From the NCBI RefSeq assembly GCF_937873925.1, contig NZ_CALNAT010000227.1, positions 1 to 64,000 on the forward strand: a DNA stretch of 64,000 nt. Reading direction: 5' to 3'. Positions 1 through 9,000 of the stretch are shown piece after piece. The position numbers were made by a program, and so were the translations under genes. The DNA comes from an uncultured Proteiniphilum sp. Lineage in GTDB: Bacteria; Bacteroidota; Bacteroidia; Bacteroidales; Dysgonomonadaceae. Every line of letters begins with the position of its first letter. Position 1 is the stretch's first letter. The notes beneath the pieces are model-generated. The model ran no database searches and was not told where the DNA came from. It saw only the letters and a list, made by a program, of their open reading frames with translations.

Positions 1-1133
1 AAATTGCCATCGGAATCAAAACTGATTCCACGCGGTTGGTTAAATTGGGCAATCGGCAAAGGACCGTCACGATGTGCACCATTGGTAGCGCCGGAAAGTT
101 TTTGAAACGAAGCAAGGCGAACACCATCACTGCCGACTGTACTATCGGTAACATCCACTTTACATATACTATTGGAAACATCTCCTGCTCCGCTTGAATA
201 TGCGATCCACAACTCATTTTTATTGATCGGATGCATAGCTAATCCATAGGCAATTCCACTAGGGGTCATTCCTACAATGGTAGCCTTCCATGTTGTCGGA
301 TCTATCCGCACTAATTGTCCATCATTGTAGCGGGTATAATAGTTTCCGTCGGCTTCGCTCAAAAGACAGTGGTAATGTATATTACCGGGTAAATCATACT
401 CCTTATTGGTAGCAGTATTTAAACCTCGATCCCATTCTTTAATAAAATAAAGCTTTGGAATCCAACCCGTTCTGGGATCCATAAAGCAAAAACGGTCACG
501 CTCAGCTTCCGAACCCGTTTGTAATATATTTGTGAGAGGATTGGCGATAGGAGGACAACGATGGTTGTAGCCCTGCGCACCGGTAGCAACGACCGTGGCG
601 CTATTTTCAGCCACATTTAACCTTAACAGATTGTCATTAGCTAAGGATACGAAAATATTGAAATCTTTATCAATTCCAATATAAACAGGAGTCAATTGAA
701 TCTTATCTAATCCCACACTATAGTCAGGATTCTCTCCGGCATCATTTCCATTACCCGCAACGGTGGTAACAGAAGCTGCAACTTTGTAGAGGAAATGATC
801 GGAATATTCTTTCCGCTGATCTCCCACCTCCACACTCAAAATACAGGTATCACCCGGGAGACGGGGTACCAATGCAAGTATACGCGTTCCGATGGAACCA
901 ATCACCGCAGCTTCCTTTGCATTGAAGAAAACTTTAATTTTGGAAGGATCCGTTCCGAAATTATCTCCATCCAATAATACCATCTCAGAGATCCGCCCTG
1001 AATCCGGCATAAATGATGTAAGCACCATCGGCTTATTCGGATCGTGCGCCTTACCACCGGTTTCTTCTTCTCCTTTACAGGAACTAAGAAAAAACAATGC
1101 CACAACCATACAGAATAGGAACGCAATATTCAT
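1..1133 (-). CDS. IPT/TIG and NHL-repeat lipoprotein (3' end cut by window edge)
   Basis: The reading frame runs open from the left edge to an ATG at 1133. The N-terminus has a hydrophobic stretch ending in a lipobox (FFLSSC, then KGEEE), so it is a predicted lipoprotein, probably surface exposed. An IPT/TIG-type immunoglobulin fold follows (LTSFMPDSGRISEMVLLDG, then DGDNFGTDPSKIKVFF). After it come blade-like repeats of the NHL beta-propeller kind (VYIGIDKDFNIFVS; PRGISFDSDGNF near the edge). Such proteins occupy accessory glycan-binding positions in Bacteroidetes utilisation loci. The start is uncertain: an in-frame ATG at 1214 and a TTG at 1145 lie upstream without stops, and 1145 would give a better Lys-Lys n-region. 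It follows the MFS gene by about 40-120 bp and is probably co-transcribed. The C-terminus is outside the window. Confidence 0.8.
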   Translation of the reverse strand, partial: MNIAFLFCMVVALFFLSSCKGEEETGGKAHDPNKPMVLTSFMPDSGRISEMVLLDGDNFGTDPSKIKVFFNAKEAAVIGSIGTRILALVPRLPGDTCILSVEVGDQRKEYSDHFLYKVAASVTTVAGNGNDAGENPDYSVGLDKIQLTPVYIGIDKDFNIFVSLANDNLLRLNVAENSATVVATGAQGYNHRCPPIANPLTNILQTGSEAERDRFCFMDPRTGWIPKLYFIKEWDRGLNTATNKEYDLPGNIHYHCLLSEADGNYYTRYNDGQLVRIDPTTWKATIVGMTPSGIAYGLAMHPINKNELWIAYSSGAGDVSNSICKVDVTDSTVGSDGVRLASFQKLSGATNGAHRDGPLPIAQFNQPRGISFDSDGN

Positions 1134-1252
1134 ATCTTTTTTCAAGTTTAACCCTGAAAAAAAATGAATAATTGGCTCAACATGTGTCGAAACATAATTT
1201 TGATTGTTTTTCATATTTAATCTATTTAGAAATAAATTTTTTTATTAATATT

Positions 1253-2455
1253 CTATTGTATATTTACTTTTTTATTCTCACTGAACAACCAAACAAACCC
1301 AATCAGGATGACAACAGCCATCACAAAGGGTACGGTCCATACAGAAACCCAGTTGTATGTACCCTGCACAGTAGTATGCTGATGCACTACGTTTCCGGCA
1401 ACCAACGTCCCCAGATATTTACCTACTCCGTAGGTGGCAAAAGCAATCAGTCCCTGCGCCGAATTCCGTAATGACGAAGGCGCTTTTTCATCTACAAACA
1501 GTTGTCCCGAAACAAAGAAGAAAGTAAAACAGAATCCATGGAGCGGTAATACGGCATAGATGAATCCGGTCTGCCCCGTATGCGCTCCCAGTGCAAAGAA
1601 TCCGTACATCAGCACCCAGGCCGTAATAGCGGCTACAATACTTCCTTTGTAACGCAACTTAAGGAACATCAGGGGAAAAGCAAAAAGGAAGATCACTTCG
1701 GCAACCTGCCCCATGCTCATGGCTGCAGCAGCGTTATTGATCCCTACATTGACGATGAAAAGGTTGGTAAAAGAATCATAGAAAGCAAGCGGAATACAGG
1801 TTAGTGCCGAGAACACCAGCAGTACCAAAAACGATTTCTCTTTGGTTAGTTTAAAGGCATCGAATCCGAGTATTTGCCCAACAGTCAGCTTATCTGCACG
1901 CTTTTCAGGCGCTTTGTAGGGAAGTAAAAAAGCGTATAACCCGGCGAGGAAAGAAATACCGGCAGCGATTACAAAAGGGGTTGCCAGTGGCTCTAAATTC
2001 ATTGAACTGATCAACAAACCGGCAATAATCCACCCGAACGAGCCGAATAACCGGATGCGTGAGAATTCTTTCGACGGCTCAGGCAGGTTGTCAAAAGAGA
2101 TAGAGTTGCATAACGACATGGTCGGCATAAAACAAATCGTATACAGCAACAATACAGGAAAGAATAATGAAAACTGAGTAATTCGCGTCAACCAGAATAA
2201 TAATACCGCCCCCATAATATTTAAAAACGCTAATACCCTGTTGGCTGAGAAGAACCGGTCGGCTATCATGCCTACGATCACAGGAGATATAATGGCTGCT
2301 ATGGCTGCCGTACTATATGCCAACCCGATTTGAACCCCTGTAAAATGGAGTGTTTGTCCCAGATAAGTACCCATGGTTACATACCATGATCCCTGAATAA
2401 AAAACTGAAAGAACATCATCAGGGATAGTTGTGTTTTTTTGTTTTTGTTTCCCAT
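1253..2455 (-). CDS. MFS permease, nucleoside:H+ symporter-like family
   Basis: This 400-residue protein has about 12 hydrophobic segments and no signal peptide, and is a cytoplasmic-membrane permease. The N-terminal pattern (QLSLMMFFQFFIQGSWYVT, then YSTAAIAAIISPVIVGMIAD) and the central RIRLFGSFGWI resemble the NupG/XapB nucleoside:proton symporter branch of the major facilitator superfamily. Bacteroidetes genomes carry many such paralogues inside carbohydrate loci, so the cargo may be a mono- or oligosaccharide rather than a nucleoside; the sequence does not say which. A strong hairpin at 2532-2586 separates it from the arabinofuranosidase operon, so it probably starts its own transcription unit that continues into the IPT/NHL gene. 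Confidence 0.8.
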   Translation of the reverse strand: MGNKNKKTQLSLMMFFQFFIQGSWYVTMGTYLGQTLHFTGVQIGLAYSTAAIAAIISPVIVGMIADRFFSANRVLAFLNIMGAVLLFWLTRITQFSLFFPVLLLYTICFMPTMSLCNSISFDNLPEPSKEFSRIRLFGSFGWIIAGLLISSMNLEPLATPFVIAAGISFLAGLYAFLLPYKAPEKRADKLTVGQILGFDAFKLTKEKSFLVLLVFSALTCIPLAFYDSFTNLFIVNVGINNAAAAMSMGQVAEVIFLFAFPLMFLKLRYKGSIVAAITAWVLMYGFFALGAHTGQTGFIYAVLPLHGFCFTFFFVSGQLFVDEKAPSSLRNSAQGLIAFATYGVGKYLGTLVAGNVVHQHTTVQGTYNWVSVWTVPFVMAVVILIGFVWLFSENKKVNIQ

Positions 2456-2531
2456 TATTTAATCTTTATACATTCATTTGTTTATTATAAATTTAAAACC
2501 TCCTCTTACACCGGACCATTGATAAAAAACA

Positions 2532-2586
2532 AAAAATATTCCCTAACAGCACATTAGCATAGCGATGGCTGTTAGGGAATATTTTT
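2532..2586 (-). terminator. 19-bp perfect inverted repeat, minus-strand terminator
   Basis: Arms at 2532-2550 and 2568-2586 are perfectly complementary over 19 bp around a 17-nt loop. Read on the minus strand the stem is followed by a T-rich run (TTTTTGTTTTTT), as in intrinsic terminators. It lies between the stop of the GH51 gene and the MFS start and would end the arabinogalactan operon about 430 nt after its last stop. Confidence 0.7.
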
Positions 2587-3012
2587 CGTACACGGCATAA
2601 AGGGGTGCGACAAATATTAATAAAAAAATTATCGTCGAAAAGGAACGAAAAAAAAGCGGGGAATAAATGTTTTGATTTACAGAAAAGTAGTCTGATAAAG
2701 AGCTTGTTATCAGCCGGAAAAGAGTCAGATAAGAGAGAATACCCCCCCCCCCATTAACTTTAGTTAACAAAAGAGAGGCATTGAATTTACCCCTGTTTGT
2801 TTTCATACGATTAAAACTATTTATTTTCAAAAGTTATCATATAGAACATTTGTATTAAGCTAGATGAGCAGCAAAAATAGACTTCTATTTACAAAGAAAA
2901 TAAAAAAAAATTAAATAATAAACATATATAGAAGCAAATTATAAAAAAGAATAATCCATATAAAAAGTATCCATAAATGTTATGTACATTAAAAAATTAC
3001 CATTCGTAATGC
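2587..3012. other. AT-rich intergenic stretch with an 11-C tract
   Basis: No credible gene is seen. A homopolymer of 11 C lies at 2742-2752 in otherwise very AT-rich sequence. Two thirds of the segment (2780-3000) is A/T runs. A 95-codon frame on the minus strand crosses the C tract but has no recognisable protein character. As this is downstream of the GH51 stop, it would form a long 3' UTR up to the terminator. Confidence 0.6.
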
Positions 3013-4581
3013 TTATTCTATTTCAATCATCACCACCGCTTTAGCGGGTAAAACAACCGAAAGGGCATTGCCTCCCGAAAGGGTTGCCCCTTTAAAATCC
3101 TTTACAATTATATTGGAAGGTTGCTCAAAACTGTTGTAATCATTGATCTTATCGGAGGTAAGTACTTTCCCCGTCACCTTTCGCGCCGATATACCCCGTA
3201 ATTGTGTCCCGATGTGCTGTTCGTTCGAGAGATCGGCATTCACCAACGTGATATGTATCTTTCCGGTTGCGTCTTTCGATGCCGAAACGCTTACCGCATC
3301 GATCTCCTCATTACCGTGCCGGTATTTGTTGCCCGTAAAAGAAAGCGGCAGCAGAGTTGCATCTTGATGCACTTTATAGAGATAAAACACCCAGTAGGTA
3401 GGTGTGAGCACCATTTTTTCATTATCGGTAAGTATTACAGATTGTAATACGTTGACTGTTTGGGCAAGATTTGCCATCTTCACCCGGTCGCTATGGTTAT
3501 TGAAGATGTTCAGGTTGATACCTGCCACAATAGCATCGCGCAGGGTATTTTGCTGGTGCAGGAATCCGGGATTGGTCCCCGGCTCCACGTTGTACCACGT
3601 TCCCCATTCGTCGATGATCAAACCTATCCGTTTATGCGGGTCGTGGCGGTCCATGAGGGTAGTATGCCGGGTGATCAGTTCATTCATGAACAGCGTTTTC
3701 CGGATGGTGGTAAAGTACTCCGCTTCATCGAAATCTATGGCTGAGCCTTTATCGCCCCAGTTCCGGGGTACTGTATAGTAATGCAGCGACAGGCCGTTCA
3801 TATGCCCCCCGGCTTTTCTCATCAACGTTTCCGTCCAATTGTAATCATCCACATTGGCACCGCAGGCAATCTTATACAGGTGGTTATCTCCGTAATTGCG
3901 ACAAAAGGTGGCATACTGCCGATACAGGTCGGAATAGAAATCGGGCGTCATATTACCGCCACATCCCCAGCTTTCGTTACCCACTCCCCAGAATTTCACT
4001 TTCCATGGTTCTTCCCGCCCGTTTTGCCGGCGGAGGTTGGCCATGGGACTCTCTCCGTCGAAAGTAATGTATTCTATCCATTTGGACATCTCCTCCACGG
4101 TACCGCTACCCACGTTACCGCTTATATAGGGCTCGGCATCAATCTGTTCGCAAAGGTCGAGAAATTCATGAGTACCGAAACTGTTGTCTTCTACCACCCC
4201 GCCCCAGTGGGTATTGATCATTTTGGGCCGCTGGTCACGCGGACCGATACCGTCCATCCAATGGTATTCATCGGCGAAGCAACCGCCCGGCCACCGTAGG
4301 TTGGGTATACGTATATCTTTCAGCGCCTCCGTTACATCGTTGCGGATGCCCCTGGTATTGGGTATGGATGAGTCTTCCCCCACCCAGTATCCGCCGTAAA
4401 TACAACGTCCCAGGTGTTCGGAAAAATGTCCGTAGATATGCCGGCTGATGGTACCTTTTTCCTGATCGGCATCAATGATCAGTTTATTTTGAGCCGCGAT
4501 GGGTACACTGCTAATAATAAGCATTACCAGTAAAATAGTTATCGACAGATATTTCTTTTGCATACAATTATTTTTTGACAA
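3013..4581 (-). CDS. GH51 alpha-L-arabinofuranosidase, exported
   Basis: This 522-residue glycoside hydrolase family 51 enzyme is predicted to remove terminal alpha-L-arabinofuranose from arabinan, arabinoxylan or arabinogalactan. A signal peptide occupies about residues 8-30 (ITILLVMLIISSVPIAAQ). The (beta/alpha)8 domain carries NLRWPGGCFAD at about 94-104, the acid/base Glu203 in FWGVGNESWGCGG and the nucleophile Glu325 in LIIDEWGTWY; a C-terminal beta-sandwich completes the family architecture. Length is normal. A second Met at residue 7 could also be the start. It begins 12 bp after the galactanase gene's stop, so the two form an operon. Pairing with a beta-1,3-galactanase suggests that it debranches type II arabinogalactan side chains. 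Confidence 0.93.
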   Translation of the reverse strand: MSKNNCMQKKYLSITILLVMLIISSVPIAAQNKLIIDADQEKGTISRHIYGHFSEHLGRCIYGGYWVGEDSSIPNTRGIRNDVTEALKDIRIPNLRWPGGCFADEYHWMDGIGPRDQRPKMINTHWGGVVEDNSFGTHEFLDLCEQIDAEPYISGNVGSGTVEEMSKWIEYITFDGESPMANLRRQNGREEPWKVKFWGVGNESWGCGGNMTPDFYSDLYRQYATFCRNYGDNHLYKIACGANVDDYNWTETLMRKAGGHMNGLSLHYYTVPRNWGDKGSAIDFDEAEYFTTIRKTLFMNELITRHTTLMDRHDPHKRIGLIIDEWGTWYNVEPGTNPGFLHQQNTLRDAIVAGINLNIFNNHSDRVKMANLAQTVNVLQSVILTDNEKMVLTPTYWVFYLYKVHQDATLLPLSFTGNKYRHGNEEIDAVSVSASKDATGKIHITLVNADLSNEQHIGTQLRGISARKVTGKVLTSDKINDYNSFEQPSNIIVKDFKGATLSGGNALSVVLPAKAVVMIEIE

Positions 4582-4593
4582 TGAGGTTGTTTT

Positions 4594-5775
4594 CTATCTC
4601 CCCGGCGACGGGAAATCTGCATTTATCTGCTCAAAAATACTCAAATCCCATTTATCGAACCATGTAAGGAGAGGTAATCCATTCTCGAAGAGCACAGGCA
4701 ACCATACATATCTGCCGTCAATGGGATTTTGAGGTCTCCATCGGTCTGCCATGAATATAAAAGCGTTCCGCTTTCCCTGTACGGGAAGAATGAATGTACT
4801 TTGTGAATGAAATGTAAGTTCCGCATCGTCTCCTCTACATGGATTCGGGTGCAGTGTCCATGGCCCCATAATATGGCCGGCTGTGAGCAAACGGGCGGCA
4901 TTGGGATCCCATCCCGTGCAACCGGAAGTGATCATAAAATAACGTCCCTCATTTTTGAAGATAGCCGGTGCTTCGTTATGCCCTCCCGGCTCGACTCGGA
5001 TATATCTCCCGGTGTAGTCCAGATAATCGTCCTTTAATTCGGCTATATGCAGGGTGAGATTGTCTTCAGACGAATAGATATGATACGCCTTGTTATCGTC
5101 ATCCACAAACAAAGTCATATCGCGGGACATTTGTCCGCCCTCGAAATCGCGACGTACGAACAGGCCGTCTTTTATGGCTGCCATCCATTGGGGTGTCCAC
5201 CATTTTTCAAAATCGGTTGATTTTACGGGTGAATCCCGCTGCTCTTCTGTCATATTCATGGGCCATTTTCCGGCATTTACCCTGCCGTTTTTTACAAGTT
5301 TGTAAGGACCCGTTATCCGGTCGCCGACTGCTACTGCTACATGAGCGGCCTCATAACCTTTGCCTTGGAGTTCAAGATGAAAGTACATCACGAATTTTCC
5401 AGTTTTGGCATTATAGATAACTTTAGGACGCTCAATGGTACTGCCTTTTACTATCGGGCTCTCCGGATCATCGCTCACGGGCAGGGCTATCCCTTCGTTT
5501 TCCCAGGTATATAAATCGGATGATGAGTAACATGTTACACCGACCAATGCGGCGTTAGACCGTTCGCTTTTATGTTCCCCGAACCAGTAATATTTACCTT
5601 CGTGGTATAGGATTCCTCCACCGTGGGCGTTGATATGATTTCCCAGGTCATCTTTCCATATTTCGGCGGGAGTAAAAAAAGCATATCTGTTCGGAGTATC
5701 GCGGGATTGCAATTTGTTGTAACCAATAGATATACCAAAAGCCACCACCCATAATATACATATTTTTAATTTCAT
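4594..5775 (-). CDS. GH43 subfamily 24-like exo-beta-1,3-galactanase
   Basis: This 393-residue exported five-bladed-propeller hydrolase resembles the GH43_24 exo-beta-1,3-galactanases (type enzyme Pc1,3Gal43A of Phanerochaete), which release galactose from the beta-1,3-galactan backbone of arabinogalactan proteins. Family landmarks are NAHGGGILYHEGKYYWFGEH (49-68), ERPKVIYN with Glu115, NEAPAIF with Glu268, HSQSTF with Gln325, and MADRWRP. These match the two glutamates and the unusual glutamine reported for the fungal enzyme, which lacks the usual GH43 Asp base. The N-terminus is a signal peptide or membrane anchor (ILWVVAFGISIGY). It is the first gene of an operon with GH51 and is divergent from the HTCS regulator. 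Confidence 0.82.
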   Translation of the reverse strand: MKLKICILWVVAFGISIGYNKLQSRDTPNRYAFFTPAEIWKDDLGNHINAHGGGILYHEGKYYWFGEHKSERSNAALVGVTCYSSSDLYTWENEGIALPVSDDPESPIVKGSTIERPKVIYNAKTGKFVMYFHLELQGKGYEAAHVAVAVGDRITGPYKLVKNGRVNAGKWPMNMTEEQRDSPVKSTDFEKWWTPQWMAAIKDGLFVRRDFEGGQMSRDMTLFVDDDNKAYHIYSSEDNLTLHIAELKDDYLDYTGRYIRVEPGGHNEAPAIFKNEGRYFMITSGCTGWDPNAARLLTAGHIMGPWTLHPNPCRGDDAELTFHSQSTFILPVQGKRNAFIFMADRWRPQNPIDGRYVWLPVLFENGLPLLTWFDKWDLSIFEQINADFPSPGR

Positions 5776-6086
5776 GACCTTGTTAGTTGAAAGGGATTAG
5801 ATCGATAAATCCGTCGATATTAGTTTTGCAAAGATAGTTCGCCAATCTTTGAATAAACTCTAATTATCATTCAAAAAGGTTGAAAAATAAGGAAGCGATG
5901 GCTGTCGATATGAACTATTTCGTTAAAACAATAACAGAAACAAAGTTTTATTTTGTAGTACCGGTCTCAGAATTATATCATTAACCTACCTGAAGAAGAA
6001 TTTTTTAATTTTTTGTTTTTGATACATTCTTATATATTTTTTTAAACCACGTTGAATTTTCTTATTTTTGTGAAAAATATGTTGTA
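5776..6086. promoter_or_regulatory. Divergent regulatory region between galactanase operon and HTCS
   Basis: This 311-bp AT-rich region lies between two divergent starts and must hold the promoters for both, and probably the HTCS operator for the GH43/GH51 operon. On the plus strand TATTTTTG at 6063-6070 fits the Bacteroidetes -7 box TAnnTTTG, 16 nt before the HTCS ATG; no convincing -33 TTTG lies at the right distance. No ORF or clear repeat is seen. Confidence 0.45.
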
Positions 6087-9000
6087 ATGAAAAAGTTATC
6101 GGGCATCCTATCTATTCGTTTAACATTACCTTTTTACACCGTTTTCACTTTGCTGTTCGGTTGTATGGATTTCCTTTATCCTCAACAGAACAGGGGTGAA
6201 CCGGATTTCAAAATTCTGAGCACGACCGATGGTTTCCCCACCAATGAAATCCAGGAAGTATATCAGGACAGGGAGGGGTTTATATGGTTTGCCACGAGAA
6301 ACGGACTGTGTAAGTACGACGGATATCAGATAACGGTTTATAATTCTAACCAACCTAAACCGCATGTACTGACGAGCAACAATATTTTTTGTCTGGCGGA
6401 TGATCAGAATGGAAACCTCTGGATCGGTACTTATAACGGAATAGACCGATTCGATAAATTATCGGGAAAATTCGAGCCGATAGAAATTCAAAATACGACC
6501 AATAAGGTGGTTTCATGTATTTTGGTAACGAAAAACAATGAGATCTGGATCGGAATGGATGACGGATTGTTCAGATACGATCCCCGGGAGAACACCTTTA
6601 CCCACCATAGCCTGCAGAAAATCGGCGATATTGCCGTAACCGCTTCGGTGAAATCCATCATTGAAGACACCTATGGGGAGATATGGGTCGGTACATGGAA
6701 TAATGGATTGTACCGTTATTCACCTTCCAAAAATATTTTTCATACTTACCCCAAACTGAATTCGCGGAATTCGGCTCACGTAATCTATGAAGACAGTAAG
6801 AAGAATATCTGGGTAGGGACATGGGGAGAAGGGCTTCATTTTCTTGAATATCCGCGTGATATGGAGAACTTCCGATGGAAAACATACCGGCACAATGCAA
6901 ACGATCCGGCAAGTTTATCGGATAATATTATTTATGATATTTGTGAAGATATCAATACAAATTCACTTTGGGTCGGTACCCGTAGCGGGCTTAGTATACT
7001 GGGATATGACACCCCGTCCGGATTTATCAACAGGCGTGCGACCCACAAAACAAATGAGCTTCCCACCAATGAGATCAATTCCATTATCCGGGATAACAAG
7101 GATAATATCTGGATCGGTACTATCGGTGGCGGTGTCTTGTTTACCAACACGAAAGAATCCAAATTCGATTTCATCAGTGTAGATATTTCAGGAATACCCA
7201 CAGGCGCAATACGATCGGTTTTTTTAGACAATGATGACAATATGTGGCTGGGCATAGGCACGTATGGAGTTGTCCGTTATGATAAAAAATCGGAAAAGGT
7301 CATTCCACAGCATGCCTTGCCTGAATTCAACGGGGCAGGACAAATCTCAATGTATGATATCAAGCAACGTAATACCGGCGAAATACTGTTGGGTACGTAT
7401 GGAGAAGGGCTATGGGTATATGAAAAAGGAAAACCCATCCGAATGTACACTGAAGCCAATTCCGGTTTTATCAGTGATAATCGCATACGGAGCATCCACG
7501 TCGACCGGCAGCAGAATTGCTGGCTGGGGACGCAATATGGGCTGGGTGTCTGGCTCAGCGACGATACTGGATTTATTTTGGATAATATCTTAGTAGATGA
7601 CAGACAACTGGTACCATCGAGTATGATCGATATCACGGAAGACGTGGCGGGCAGAATATGGATTGCCACAATCGATAACGGCGTACTGTCGGTGGAAGGT
7701 GATCCCCGGCATAGAGACGGGCTTACCTTCAGGAACTATACTGAAAAAAATGGAAAGATCTCAGCTCACACTATCAATGTGCTGCATTATGATACCTCCG
7801 GACGTTTATGGGCGGGTGCCGAAAACGGAAGATTGTACCTGTATGACAATGAGTCGGACTCATTTATCGACAAATCGCCCCAGTTCTCTATTCTGGGAAC
7901 CCTGATCAGTTCCATCGAAGAAGACCGGCAGGGAAATCTATGGATCGGCACAAACAACGGCCTGATCAGGCTCACTTTCAATGAAACGGCCAAACTGACG
8001 GGGTACCGGGTTTTTACTATGGCCGACGGGCTGGGCGATAACTTCTTTATCCCCAAATCGTCCTATAAGGCCCAGGGAGAATTGTTTTTCGGGGGCTATA
8101 AGGGATTGGTACGGTTTAATCCCGATAATATCAATGTAGACATCTATCCTACCCCCTTCTATATAACAGATATAAGAATATTGAACACTTCATTCTATAA
8201 GTTGGATGAACAAATAACGAATAAAATATCTGCAAAAGTACCTCCTTTCTCCGATCGGATCACTATTCCGCATAAATATAACAATTTCAGTATCCATTTC
8301 GCAAACCTCAATTACAAAAATCCCGAACTGAACAGATATGCTTATAAACTGACAGGATTTGATCAGGACTGGACATACACCGATTCGAAACAAAATGTTG
8401 CTTATTACAACAATCTTTCGCCGGGACAGTATGTTTTTCAATTAAGGGCGACTACGCAGAACGGCGTATGGAACGATAAGATAAAAGAAATACAAATCAA
8501 TGTCCTGCCGCCGTTCTGGCTTACATGGTGGGCTTTTATCATTTATTTTTGTATCCTGGCATTGATCGGTTACGCAATATACCGGAATATCCTGAATCGG
8601 ATACATCTCCGTAATCAACTTAAATATAAAGAAATAGAGCGGGAGAAAGCCGAAGAGCTCAATCATGCCAAACTGCAGTTTTTCACGAATATCACCCATG
8701 AATTCCTGACCCCGCTCACCATTATTTCGGCTACAGTGGATGAGTTACAGCAAACATCGCCTCGAAATGACGACCTATATGCCACCATGGGACGGAATAT
8801 CGTCCGGTTGACCCGGCTGTTGCAACAAATCCTGGAGTTCAGGAAAGCCGAAGCAGGGAACCTCAAACTACGCGTATCATACGGCAATATTTCTGAATTC
8901 GTAAAAAATTCTACCGATTCGTTCTATCCGCTGATCAGGAAAAAAAAGCTTCATTTCTCCTACGTAAGTGATCCCGAAAATATTCAGGGTTTATTTGACA

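Noticed and set aside
1172..1471. 99-codon plus-strand frame over the 3' end of the MFS gene
   Set aside because: It is antisense to the permease and has low-complexity content.
1253..2455. Inner-membrane importer for the MurNAc module
   Set aside because: The NupG-like permease is more than 20 kb away in another transcription unit, so linking it to kinase-MurQ would be speculation.
2543..2830. 95-codon minus-strand frame MKINSFNRMK...
   Set aside because: It crosses the C homopolymer, has no domain-like pattern, and overlaps the strong terminator hairpin.
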